Below are positions 24,998 to 38,200 of a DNA stretch of 64,000 bases, in pieces. This stretch comes from Pogonophryne albipinna (Eukaryota > Chordata > Actinopteri > Perciformes > Artedidraconidae). Location of the stretch: positions 11,978,494 to 12,042,493 of the forward strand of contig CM053256.1 in assembly GCA_028583405.1 (NCBI GenBank), in the 5' to 3' direction. Under the pieces are notes generated by a model, which was not told where the DNA came from, ran no database searches, and worked only from the letters and a program-made list of their open reading frames with translations. Position numbers and translations under genes: made by a program. The first letter of the stretch is position 1; each line of letters begins with the position of its first letter.

Positions 24998-27508
24998 GTT
25001 GTTTTTTGTGACCAACTTTTTATTATTGTTTTTTTATTTTTTTTGCCCTCACAAAAGGGACTTATACAGATACAAATTATATAGACAATATAGACAATAC
25101 AAAAAGAATTAAAACAAATGAATAAAGAAAAAAAAAATATATATAGGGATCCCTTTCCCATGCCACCCCGTCCCCCCCTCTTCCCACCCATCTTGCCATT
25201 TCACAGAAAATCCTACCTGATGTTTTTTAGCAATCGTCTGAGTTCATCTATATATTATATATATTATAGCATAACAATTTATCCACATAAAATACATTCA
25301 TACCTTTTTTTTTTTTCTTTTTTTTTTCCACATAACATTTAATCTGTTTAAGCTGAATTGCGATTAACTCCTAATAAACTACAATTGCACCAAGGTGTGT
25401 GTATATGTACAATCATCATTTACATGAATGATATTACCCGATCAGCAGCTCTTTGAATAGCCTCTAATGTTTCCCCCTTAGCCTTATTAGCAGAAGTGAT
25501 TGACAGCTCTGAGATTTGTAGATCATGGAAGGATGATATCCATTGCTTAATAAATAAAGTATGTGGGGGTTTCCATCGTATTACTATTAGTTTTTTGGCT
25601 GCTGTTAGACCAGCGAAAAGCACCCTTTTCTGATGTTTCTGTAGGTCAAGAGAAGATTCATCATTCAACAATACAATACTTGGGAGACAGGGTATGTGAA
25701 CTCCAATAATCTCAGATACAATGTCAATAACTTGTTTCCAGAACGTTCTTACTGCAGTACATTCATAAACCATGTGTACATATGTGCCGATGGACTTTTG
25801 GTTACAGAGGAGGCATATGGGGCTTGGAATCATCCTTAATTGACAGCATTTTCTGGTTGACAGGTAATATCTGTGTATCATTTTATACTGTATCAATTGG
25901 TGATTGTGGTTACGCGATGTTAAGGAGATATTATTCCATATTCTCTTCCAATCAATAGTCTGCGTATAATTTTTTAGATCTGTGTTCCATACTGCAGAGA
26001 TGCCAATATATCCGGTTAATTTATCTTGCAGTTTTTTATATATATATGAAGTAGTGCCGCTCACTCTGTTTGGACTTAATATGACCTTAACCAATTGATG
26101 TGTTGGCAGAGGTTGATTCCAAGGAACTCCATATGTGCGCATGGCAGTACGTAGTTGTAAATAGAAAAAGAAGGAAGAGCCAGGCACATTATACATGTCT
26201 TTCAATTCTTGGAAGGACATCAAGCCGTTGTCGTTGGTTATGTCAGAAAGATAATGTATTCCTCGGGTTTGTCATTGTGGGAATTGGTTTGCTTTTTTCC
26301 CAATACGTAGTAACAGGTTATGAAAAATGGGTATGTTACTATGCCAATCTACAGACCAATTGCACAATTTCTCCACATGTTTCCACACTTTCACGGCTTG
26401 CCCAATAATTGGTCCAAATGTTTGCATACAGTCATATGGCGACATGGCAGAAAATAAGACATCACCAAGTTTAAGGGGATAGACTATACTTCTTTCAATT
26501 TTAATCCAAGGTACATTGGTGCTTTCATCAATCCAGTTTTTCAAGGCTCGAAGCGTGAAGGAATAATAATAGAGCTCGAGATTGGGAACATTAAGGCCTC
26601 CACTATTTTTGTCATATTGTAATACTTTGTATCTGATTCTTGGGTATTGGTTTTTCCAAATATATTTTGAAATCCTATTCTGAAGTTTGTCCCAAAAACC
26701 GTCTGGTGGAGATAAAGGCAACATACTAGCTAAGAAATTGACTCTTGGTAGAACATTCATCTTTATGATTGAAATTCGTCCTGCTAAAGAAATTGTTATA
26801 TTAATCCACTTTTTTAGGTCATCTTTAATTGTTGTATACATTCTTTTGTAGTTCTTTGCTACTATTGTGTCTAATGAGGCATATATATCAATTCCCAAAT
26901 ACTTAAAGTGTTGGACGATCTGCAATTCTGTATTTAAGTTTAGTTCAACCATGGCACTATTGAGGGGTAAAAGACATGATTTATTCAAATTGATCTTGTA
27001 ACCAGATATTGAACTAAATTGGGTAAAAATATTTAACAGCTTAGGAAGCGTAGTTGGTACCTCGTCCAAGTACAGTAGTAGATCATCCGCATATAACGAA
27101 ATGTTGTGGTCTGTGTCTTTTACAACTATATGTTTTACTTCTTTGGATAGTCTTATTTTCTGTGCAAGCGGTTCTAGAGAAATTGCAAACAGAAGCGCGG
27201 AGACAGGGCAGCCTTGCCGTGTGCCACGTAGAATTGGAAATCTAGGTGACCACTGATTGCCTGTCAGAACCATAGCACTTGGATTATTATATAGGATCTT
27301 CACCATAATCATAAATTTGGTCCCAAAACCCATTATTTGCATTGTATGCCACAAAAATGGCCATTCTAGCCTATCAAAAGCTTTTTCAGCATCAACTGAT
27401 AATACGGCGCAAGGCGATGTTATGTCTGCTGCAAAATGAATAACATGCAGTAGTCTCCTGATATTGTCTGATGAGAATCGGTTTTTCATAAAGCCTGTTT
27501 GGTCATAA
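24998..27508 (-). mobile_element. 5'-truncated L1-type non-LTR retrotransposon with 12-bp target-site duplication
   Basis: The insert is bounded by perfect copies of TGTCAATATGTT at 24986-24997 and 27509-27520. Reading on the minus strand it starts abruptly inside the ORF2 reverse transcriptase (YDQTGFMKNR), runs through the rest of ORF2, then a 3' UTR of about 420 bp, and ends in an A-rich tail at 24998-25035 (AATAAAAA followed by a run rich in A). Upstream ORF1, the endonuclease and part of the reverse transcriptase are missing. 5' truncation, an A-rich 3' end and flanking direct repeats are the signature of target-primed reverse transcription. A single stop interrupts the remaining frame, so the insertion looks fairly young. 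Confidence 0.85.
25420..27508 (-). pseudogene. Truncated L1-type ORF2 (reverse transcriptase and C-terminal domain)
   Basis: The open frame from 27508 to 26275 holds the reverse transcriptase core: SVDAEKAFDRLEWPF, RQGCPVSALLFAISLEPLA and the catalytic LYADDLLLYL. A TGA at 26274-26272 interrupts it, and the same frame continues to a stop at 25420. The second part carries the C-terminal cysteine/histidine motif (CLLC, then H and C in VHMVYEC) of L1-type ORF2 proteins. There is no shift in reading frame, only the one nonsense codon. With the endonuclease missing it cannot be an active element. Clade L1 is inferred from the DQTGF(I/M)K and RQGCPVSALLF signatures. Confidence 0.8.
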
Positions 27509-27520
27509 TGTCAATATGTT

Positions 27521-30500
27521 TTATAAAAAAGAAAACCGATATTTAGATACATTGTGAATAAATATTTCAACTGCAAAATACATATTAGTTTTAAAAAAAA
27601 TAGCGTGCTGCGGTAACTGTTTTTTTACCATGCTATGTTTTGGTCGTATGCAATTGTTGAAGGTCAGTCAGGAGCAACTGCCAACACTATTACAAGGATA
27701 GCTATCAACACGTAGGCCTACAGCACATTTTTTAAGTAACATGAGAGAAGGTCCAGCAGGCCAAGAGGCCAAACCCTCTCTCAAAGAACTGTGAGTGCAT
27801 CAATCAAAACTGCAACATGATTTACAGCATGTGAAGGGACCAAAACTGACAAACTGACACTGAAGCAGAACAGTGGAAAGTTCAAACTTACCACAAGGAA
27901 CATTTAATATAAATACTATATCAGTAGTTGACAAATACTTATGCTTGGCATCCAACAACAAACAAAGCAGAGGTGGCTTGGACTTTAAATCTCTCATGAG
28001 CAGCAGCCAGGAGTTTAGAACAGGTATCTCCTATTGTACCATTGTACCATTGTACCATTGTACCAATACCTCCAACCCTGAAAGAATGTTTTGGTGGGAC
28101 ATCAGAAATTGTGTGAGTTATTTTTATTTCAAACATGTTGCAAAGTGTTATAGTGATGTACTGCACTATCTATCTCCTTACACAATTGTCTTAATGCCTT
28201 TTTAAAGCCTGACGTACATTGTAGAGAAATATAAATCGACACTTTTTGCCTAAAACTGTCAAATTGGAGAATTTGGATGCTTTAAAACTCAGCTTGAATG
28301 ACTTGTGTGTAACTATTTCTTATAAACTCCTCAGGTGATTAAAAAAAAAACAGCTGTTATACTGAGCATATTACCTTAGTGCCCTCAATGGTGACCCTGA
28401 ATCAGTTTTGTTATTCTGTCCACCTCAAGACCATGGTCACTCTGTAAAGACCATCAGCTCCTGGCAGACCCCGGGCACTAAATAAGCTCAGGTCAGCTTG
28501 GCTGGCCCTGTGTTCAGATACATACCACAGATGACATTAAGTGGGAGTGATGGCAGCAATCTGCTATCCAGTGACTCTGTTTGCTCAGCAAGCTCCTGTA
28601 ACTCAACTCTCAAATGTGTGCTTCCTATGTCATGGGGCTGTATTACAAAAAAACTGCTAAATTAAGAGCTGACATTCAGATTCGACCTCATCCTGAATGT
28701 GGGATACAATCATCTAACTCTGAGGGTGGCAAGAGTGAAGTTTCAGTTTACACAAGATTGACAGTTGTGAGGTATAAGAATGTTACAGGAACAGTGTGGA
28801 GACAGCTGCAATTACAGTTGATGCATCTTGCACATCTCTGACCCGCCCTGATTGCAAACTATCCTCCCAGACCATCCAGGGTCATTACTCACCTCACTAA
28901 CTAGTAGAGTAAATCAGTAGCAGAGCGCTGAACTGATATTATGGCACAGCCAGAGAGTAAACAGGACCAGAGTACGGAGGCTGGAGCCTTATAAATAATC
29001 TGCGAGTAGATAGAGCAGGAGCGAGGCGTGGGAGATGTTTATTGCAGGTGGACAAACAACTGTCACTTTGATAAGAGTGATTTATCCTGAATGACATGTC
29101 AGCACATAGCTCTACTCTGCCTGTGACAGCCTGGACTGCCAATCACACATCCTGGGACAAGAGACCTGTTTGTAACAATTGTGCATACATTGAGTGAGAG
29201 AAATGACAAGCACCTTCATCAGTGGAAAGTATCATCTGTGACATGATGGTGATCAAGGTAGCATCCTCTTCTGGGATGATGGGGAAGTTTTAAAGGCCAG
29301 AAACGACACTGTCAGGCAGTGGAGCCACCAGCACCTGAGACATAAAAGTCTTCCCTCGACATCACTGTCTGCAGCTCGCAGAAGGCAATTAACAAGAAGG
29401 AAAAACAGACACTGAAAACGTGTGAGAGAGATGGGTGTGGTGCTTGTAATAAATGGCCTGTCTAGACCCATATTTACTGGCCTGCCACTAACCCTGGCTT
29501 CCAGCTCAAAATATTACACATTATATATTGAAAAATCACTGAAAGGCAGAAAAATCGAAGCCTCAAACTCCAGAAATATGAATTTCAGGGCAGCCTGTCA
29601 TAAATGTTCGTTAGCTTTCACTTTAAATACCCAATGTCTTATTCTCACAATGTCATAAACTAGCTGAGGAAACCTTAATTTGTCAGCTGCCATGAGTTAT
29701 GCTAACAGAAACTGACCTCAATTAAGAGTGACTTGCATTTAAAAAGTGTCTATTTCAGATTTTAAGATTTAGACCGGTTGGGAGAGGCTTTAATGGAATG
29801 CTGACAGAGGGCAAGTTGGAGAGGTAATACATTTCCTGTAAAATGCCAGTGGTTACCACATAAATAAGGCAGTGTTATTCCTGACAGAAACTCTCTATGA
29901 AGCTGTGGTGATCTACGGCTGAATGACCCGGTTAAAGAGCAGCAGAAACAGCTGACAGCTTGATCAAGATTACCTCTCTAAAGTGGTATAGATCAAGTCT
30001 TTAGCCTTCCCACCAGCCCCAGGGGTTAAGGTACACAATGGTGATGGTACACGATAATACTTAACAAGGAAGAACAGCTATCAATGACAATATTATATTG
30101 TCCCTCCCGAGAGTTATTTACCCAGAAGGTATGCAGTATGTTTGTTATTTGAAGTATATTACACTTGGCTGTGTGAAAATTGAACACCATAAGCTCTAAA
30201 TTGTCAGTACAAAATGGATTCTGTCCTGAAGGGAGATTTGTTTTATATTTCCATCACCTTTCTCAGCAAATCTGAATTTTATTTATTATTACTCAGCAGT
30301 TCAATCTATATATATTTGACCGGTAAAAGTGTATCTTTATGGCTGCAAGTATTAATTAGTGATATTCTGGTATCATTAGTGTAATTTAGTGCCTACTAGA
30401 TTAATGGCCCGGTGGCATTTATCTATGAAACATTATATCTTGATGTTAAATTGCAATAAAAGAACCTGTATATTCCGAAGATATGGCTGTCCAAATCTAA

Positions 30501-32264
30501 CGGAGGGGGAAGGGGGTGTAGTTGACATCCATTAAGGAAATCCTTTATTGGCACATAAAAATGAGAGGCAATATTTAGCCTTACTTGCCTTTGGCAACCT
30601 AACCCATAACCTAACATTAAAAAGAAGACTCTTAGCTGGAAAGCTACGTCAGCCATAAAGAAATATTTGTGTTTATGTTTGAAATCCACAATTTAACATT
30701 AGCACCAAAACATGTGTCATGTGTTACATAATCTGCCTTAATGATGGAATTGCAGACACCATCAGTAATGGCATTTGGTGATCACTGGATTTCACATCGT
30801 TTCACTACGTTCCTTTCTTCCCCTAAAACAAAGCATTTTCTCCCCATATCCAATGTAGCATATTCAATAACTAATTATGGTAATTCATTACAGCTCCAAT
30901 TAGCAGAGAGGCTTTATCGCTGCACTGTACCATAAAGAGCAGGATTTATGTTGGCTTTGAATGTCACCCAGAGGACAGGCGACTAGCTCATCACTCAACA
31001 GCAACAAAACAGAGACAGAAGCAAGAGAAAGAATAGAGGGAAGAAGCAGAGAAAGATGCAGTGAGTTATTGGTTAATGAGCACATTTTCCTTCACATTTA
31101 TCTTAACCTTGAGAAAACCTTGACAAGGCCCCTTTTGTCTGCAGAAAACCAAAGTTGGAACAGGTTACCCTGATAAATAAAATTGTAGTACAACTTTGGT
31201 ATTTCAGTAAGGAGGCCGTAAAAAAATGTACAGTATGTATGTAACCTCGGAGGGATATGCCAATAGCTACCACCACGCCTGCTGTCAAACAGCCCCTCAG
31301 AGGGTGATAAGCGCCCTGCTCTCTGTGTGGCTGTCTTATTAGTGCACCTCAGCCGTTTCACTCGGGCACGCAGCACAGCCAACCATCTGTCGCGCTGTGA
31401 TCCTCTGCCCAGCAAAGTCTCTCAGGTGTCATAAAGAAACAGCATCCCTTTGAAGCTTGGAACTAAAGTGCTGACCAAATGAATACATCTAATATTTAAA
31501 AATAAGTCATTTTTATTTAAAGGGGTTGTGTAAACAAATTTGGTGTACACAGAAGATTTCATATTGACTTTGGCCTGATATCATAACACTAGGTAAACAA
31601 TTCGATTAAGTATGCTTAACTATTATTGATACATGTTCTTTTTTCCATGTGTATGCATGTTTATTCCCTCAAGAATGTACTGCATAACTTTATTTATTTT
31701 AAGGTATTTATGTTTAAAACATTTGCCTCTTGCATCTTGTCCGGTCATAATTCAGTATGCAAATATCATATACAAAATTGTGTCCCACTGCAATCAAAAA
31801 AACCTAGCATGTGGTACCTCTGTTACAGATGTAGAAATGTGTGACCTCTGAAGAGACTCTATTGCCACCTTGTGGCTTAAGTCCAAGGAATACAAATAAC
31901 TAAAAGAATGCTCTGACACAACAGATATGTTTGAACATTTATTAATCAAGCCATTTGCAAAGAAAAACACTGACAAAAGTAAATTATGAAATGGTATGGG
32001 AAAACGGTTTTGAGGATGGGAAATAAATACAAAAAAGAAGTGCAGAAACTGTAGAAAAATACTCTTTAACATGTATTTCAGTCAGATGAATATGTATGTT
32101 ATCCAATCATCAATCAGTTGGAGTGGATATGGAAGATCCTGTAAGTGACACAATGTACCAGTTACAATAAAACGGATTATCACAGTTATATATTTCTTAA
32201 AATAACTAAAGGTGTAAGATATTTCACTGCCATCTTGAGGTCTGAACAACTTACATGGGTGAGT
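27521..32264. other. Gene-free stretch between the L1 insertion and skap2
   Basis: No supported exon. A small tandem repeat of ATTGTACC (four units) lies at about 28034-28066. A CTCF-like motif occurs at 31862. The AATAAA on the minus strand at 31937-31942 is the likely skap2 poly(A) signal, giving a 3' UTR of about 325 bases. Confidence 0.6.
31862..31875 (-). promoter_or_regulatory. CTCF-like motif beyond the skap2 3' end
   Basis: The minus strand reads CCACAAGGTGGCAA, 12 of 14 matches to CCASYAGRKGGCRS with the GGTGGC core intact. Binding is inferred. Confidence 0.3.
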
Positions 32265-35200
32265 TTATATAGCGTAAAGCTCCATCAGGTAATCTTTGGG
32301 AACGATTCCTATAGATCCGTTCTTTTCTCCGACCCACCAACCACAGCTCTGGTACTCCTGAAAATAAAGTGGAGAAAACACTAATTTCCTCTCGTCTCTA
32401 TAGACAACACTGAGCAGCAAACAATTGTTCTAAAATAAATAGCACTATCAATGATCACACCACAGGCTGAGGTTTTTCTTAAAATTAACAATATTATCTG
32501 ATGGTAAAACTCTAGAGTTACAGAAACCAGCGGTCTTGCTTTGGAGACTTTGAGACTGCCTGTATGTCTAACAGAAGTCAGAAGGATAATGGCGCCCTGG
32601 TGGCACAGGTTAAGGCTGCCCACTGTGACTGACAACATCCCGGGTTTGTTACAGGTCACGGACTCTTGTTTCCTATCATTCCCTATCATCTTGATACCAC
32701 AGTTTCTTCCCTTTCACTCCTACATCCCAACAACTTTAAATCTCCTGTTCGCTTTCCTGCCTCTATACCTGCTGTTGGTTTCAAAACCGCACACACATCC
32801 CTGCTCCTGCACACAAAAACCTCAGTGTGTGTAGAGCACATCACATATAAATCTGTCACAGCATGACAAGTAATAGCTCCAAATGGCTGTCAGCATGCTG
32901 AGATGTGAGGGGGAAACTGGGAGGAGAGATCTGAGACAAGAGGAGAATACCCCTCTCCCTCTCTGGCCAAGAGACTGACCTCACATCAAAGTCCTCCAGG
33001 ACATGAATCAACTCTGGAGATCACGTTCGGACAAGGCTGAAGGAAAAGGAACCTGTGAATGTTCAAAATCTATGCCAAAACTCGGGGACGAGGAGGGACC
33101 ACATCTGTGTCCAGTTATTCCCCAGAGAGAGTAATAAATGTAAGTGATCTTATGGTAGTAGAAGAAGATTACGATAACAATAGTGATGGCTAGGATTGAC
33201 TGTCGTCTGATGATGGGTCATTCATCGCGTCAGATAAAAAAGTACTGTCCATGTCAAATATTTATACACAGGACTCGAATATAATAAAAATAAGTACATC
33301 TTAATGATTAGCAGCAAATTGAAAAGGAAACAAACTTTAAAAAAATAACTAATGTGTCAGATTATTAAAACAACACTTCACACGTCCCTGAGGAATAATA
33401 TGGCAGCTTGACATGAAGTGTGTAGTGCAAGACTGAGTGTGTGAGTGTGCACGTTATGACTTCCTGCAGCCGGCCTTTGAAAAACACCAACACCTCATTG
33501 TGTAGTTCTGGCTGACAAATAAGACGTGCTTGAGTGAGTGCGGGGTAAAAACATGAGAACACATATACAGAGCTGTGGAAGACTAATGATACCACACACT
33601 GTGACAACACATACATTATTAACACACAACTGGATAATACTTATGTCCCATAATATTATTACCTCTACCTAATGAAACGCTCCACAGCTGATCCATCAGT
33701 TTGCAAACGTTTTTAATGTGATGAAGTGAAAACATCATGGGCACATGGACCACAGCAGCAACATGTTTGGACAGTGTTTACTTTTATCCACCCATCCAGC
33801 CACTTAAGTTAAGTGAGATGTTACATCTCCCGATTAGTTTTATGTGCTGTGACTTGAGGGAGGGGGGGGGGGCGAGGGGGTGGTGCAGCATATCCGGACA
33901 ACACACTCTCCTTCACTCCCGGTCAAGCCCTATAATCAACACCCAGGTCCTGACTGGGGGGTCTTGCAGCTGTAACACTACAGCTATTTCTGGTCTGTGG
34001 AATGGGGGAGGGACACAGGGAAGAGGGAGAAAGGAGAATGAGGAAGGAGGGAGCGACTGGGGGAGTCGACTGTCCCTTCAGCTGCAGCTGGCTGCTGCAG
34101 TCCAGACAGGTTTTATGGTCATTGCCCTCGCAGCAGGCCACAACCCCCAACACCAAGGTTTCAGCTAATGGCACTCCCAGTCTGAGTGAAAGGGCAACTT
34201 GATTCTTGGTCCTTTTCCACATGAAGAAGGAGTCGTAAACAGGCATTTGGCCAGTGAGCATTGATGGTGTCTGTCTGCTTTGTGCATTTGTTTCCTTCCA
34301 TTAGTGCGGAATCAATTAATCAATTAGCTGGTCCACAGAAGATTAACTATTTTGAGAATCAATTCAACTATCAAATAAAAATGTTGAACATATGCATATT
34401 TCTTTTCCTCAAATGTAATAACTTTTTTTTTTTAATTGTATCTTTTACTGTTGGTCAGACAAACATAAATGAAAGAAGTCCTTTAAGGATCTGGCTATTG
34501 GTATTTTACACTATATTCTGAAATTAAAGACGCCCTATACTCTTAACTAAAAAGCAATGTAATTATCAGTGTAAATTATAAATAAAGGTTTTTTTAAATA
34601 ATGTTCGAAATTCATCATTCACTTCATGTTTTTAAGTCTTCATTGATTTTAGGTGCCACTAGATGGCAGACTTGAATCTGGAAAAGGACCAGGCCGGTTG
34701 ACACAGTATGTCTCAGTTGACTTCATGCTCCTGAACCCAAACAGTCAGTGCATATTTCCCACTCTTTTTTCTTTCTTTTTTACACAAACTACAGGGTCGA
34801 CATGCATCTTTAAAGTAAAATAAACCTTGACTTATATGTAGGATAATGTTCAAAAACAAGCTTGTTGAATGTTTCACATCTAAATCTAAATCCACAATTC
34901 ATATGAACCAGTTAAGCACAAAAGGGCTCCTGTTTAGTTACATAATGAAGGTAAAGAACGGCCCCTCAGTTCTCAATACCTGGCACTCATGCCATATAGC
35001 CGACAAGCCTCGGAAATTGTGCGTCCACTACACGTCCTCACCTGCTCTGAAACAGAGTGGTGGACTGAGCCTGGGTTTCCTGAGAACACACATTCCTATT
35101 TGGCGAGGTGAGAGAGACGTCTGAGAGGTGTGTGGGCTGAGGGCTGCTCACCGCCTGGACTGGCAGCAGCGGCAGCGTGCTGAAACAGTCCAGATGGAAG

Positions 35201-38200
35201 TGATGGAATGGCGCTGTGTGCCAGCTAAGCCCAGTCTCCGCCAGCAGCACTAAAACAGTTTCCGTTGTGACACAACTAATCCCCATCACAGCGACAGAGA
35301 GAGAGAACCAAGCTTAGTCTGCCCCTTACCATCAGCCGTCCACCCCCAGGCGGAGGGCCAGGTGCTGCCAGTAAAGGATGTGAACAGTCGGTTCCTCTCA
35401 GGGCCTAGAAACAACTCACTTTAGGTGGTCTGAGACCAGCAGAACCACCCTGTCTACAGACCGTACATCTCTGGCATTTCAGTTGGGTTTGAGCTCATCC
35501 CGGCTTCATTATCCAAAAAAGAAAACTCCCAGGGAAAAATCAATATTTAACATCTGACAAGCAGGGTTCCCCTAACCATACCTTGCTGAGGATGTAGATG
35601 GCATCTCCACGCTTGAAGGTTAACTCATCCGGTTGGTCCCCTGAACAGTCCCATAAGCCCTGGTAGAAGTTGGGGTAGTCTGTGCTCTTATCAACTGGAT
35701 GGAAAGGGAGAGCGGTGATAACAGTTTTATTTTCTTTAGCGATGAAGACATTAAGTGTACAGGTAGGACACAGCAGTGATTGTCTGTATGCAGAAGGACC
35801 AACAGGAGGCAGTGGAGAGCCTTAAACAGAACTGGAGGAAGAGCCAAGTTCATACTATATGCTCAATTTGAGTATTTATGTTAATGCTGGCAAAGTAACA
35901 TAGTGAAAATATTTTCAAACAGTCTGCATACAGACTATAAAAACACAGATTTTTAAACGTGCTGTTGTTGGTCACCATTCTCACTCAATTCATTGCACAA
36001 CAGAAATTAAAGGAGTAGCTCACCACTGAAAAAAAGGTTAAAACTGCATCAACCTGCAGTGGCTGCTGATGAAAATTAGCCTGTTTGCCTAAAACTGTCA
36101 CATTTACACAAAAGGCTTGAGTGCTCATGTTAATTATGACCATTGACCCTTCTTAAAAAAATATAATAATGATAAATTCTCAGTTTTATGTCATTTTAAA
36201 CCAATCCTTTGTAGAGAAAGCTATTATAGTCAAAATAAACAAATCAATTTCAATATGCTTTTTTTTGTAAAACAAGAGTTGGTTTGCCTTTAGACAGTGT
36301 GCATTGCATAATTTATTGTTTTTATAAAATGGTAAAAGTATGGTAATTGTTGTTTTATTGATTGCAAAACATGTTAACTAAATATCACATTATAGAATGC
36401 TGCATAACAATAGTTAGTATTACTAAGCTAGTTTCTTGGCAGTTAATGTTTACCGCTCAGCTTATCTATTGATCTAAAGTGGGACCACTTCCTGTTTGTA
36501 GGACCCTCAGTGTGTGATCATGTTGTGGGAGCTGTTGTAATGTTTACATAGAAACATTTGAAAGTTAGGCTGCTATTTTTGCAATTGCAGAACTTTTATG
36601 CATCACTTATTGTAAAAGGGAAGTTGGCTAACATGGTCAGAAGTTATTTCCAGCATTGTGTTAACTTTCAGTGGTGCATGTTCACAGAAACTTCCTCTCT
36701 AAATGTCACTTCTTTTTAGCTGTAGCTTAGAAGGTTGATTTTCAAACTATATGTGGCTGAATGTTATTTATTGACCACAGTCTCATCCTATCTTGTCTTT
36801 ATATGTACATAGGGATTGATACTACACTTTTAAACACAAATCAAATATACCACTCATATTTGTTCATTCCTAAAAATGTTTTTCTACCTGCAGCAGGAGG
36901 AGATGGTTTACTGGCTGGCTCGACCTTTGGAGGAGGCTTTGCTGGAGTGGGCAAGTCATCCTCTGGTGAAACAGACAATAAATGGATAGACAAGTGTGCT
37001 ATGACTTATGATTCTCTGACTAATTAGTAGGCAGAGAAATATGGATTGTTAGAAAATAAACCCTTATTATCAAGGAGATGCATGTAATTTGATGATTTTG
37101 TGAGGGACAACAGATATCATCACAGTGACACAGTGTGTAGATCAGACCTGGGAGCTCTTCATAGATGTCTTCGTCAATCGGCTCACACGCAGGTATATCA
37201 ACATCATCGTACACATCCTGTTCCTCATCATCATCTTCTTGGATGATTCCTGTCAGGGGAACAGTTTGACTAATGCGTACACAAATATTTTTGAGATTAC
37301 TGACCAGAAACAAATTGAGTTTCCGACATTATAGAGCATACTCCTGATCATTCTTTATGAATTAAACAGTTCAAACCTTTCAAAACAAAGTCTATCTGTT
37401 TCACCCATTCCTCCGCCTCTCTCACGGATGACGCACAAAACTGTCAGGAAAGAGAGAAATGAAAACTGCAGTCAGTTCAATATCCAGTTGTACATATATT
37501 AATTAACATAAGCAAATAATACTGCATTTATGCATAGCAAAATGTTCCGTATGGAAGAGCCTGAATGTTAGAAACACTCATTTAGACTTTTTAAATATGC
37601 GTGTCAGGTTGAGCCATTGCAAAGGCAGCAGTGTAAAATGAATGAATAGGTTTTTTTAAATAACGGCTTAATGAAGTGCATGTAAACACATGCCTTGCCA
37701 AATTTTAAACATGGCACATCTGAAGTCCAGATTTGTTATTCAATTAGTTTGTGCACTTAGAAACAGCAGTGACTCAAATCATCACCAAGAGACAAGAGCA
37801 CCTGATAGACTCGCTTGTCTGGAGCCGTGATTTCAAAGCAGCAGTCTTTCTTTGAGTCTTTCCGTAAGGTGCTGTTCATTTTGACAGTGTATCCATCGAT
37901 ACTGAACTCTCCCTTCTGCTGCTTGTCTGGTTACAGGAAATTAAAAACATCATTATTAATAGTTTAGATGCAACAACTGCAAAGTCACTGTCAAATGCAG
38001 AATGCTAAATATCCAACCACTTTTAATTTTCTCAAACAGTTTCATAATTAAAAGGAATTAAAAATGTAAGAACCTTTCTCACTGCCATAATAATAGAAGG
38101 TATGCTGGCTTAGAGCGCACCATCTCTTCTGCCACTCGGTGCCGAAAAAGCTGTGATCTGTGGAGAGAAAACCAACACAAATCATAACCTAGAAGAGGTA

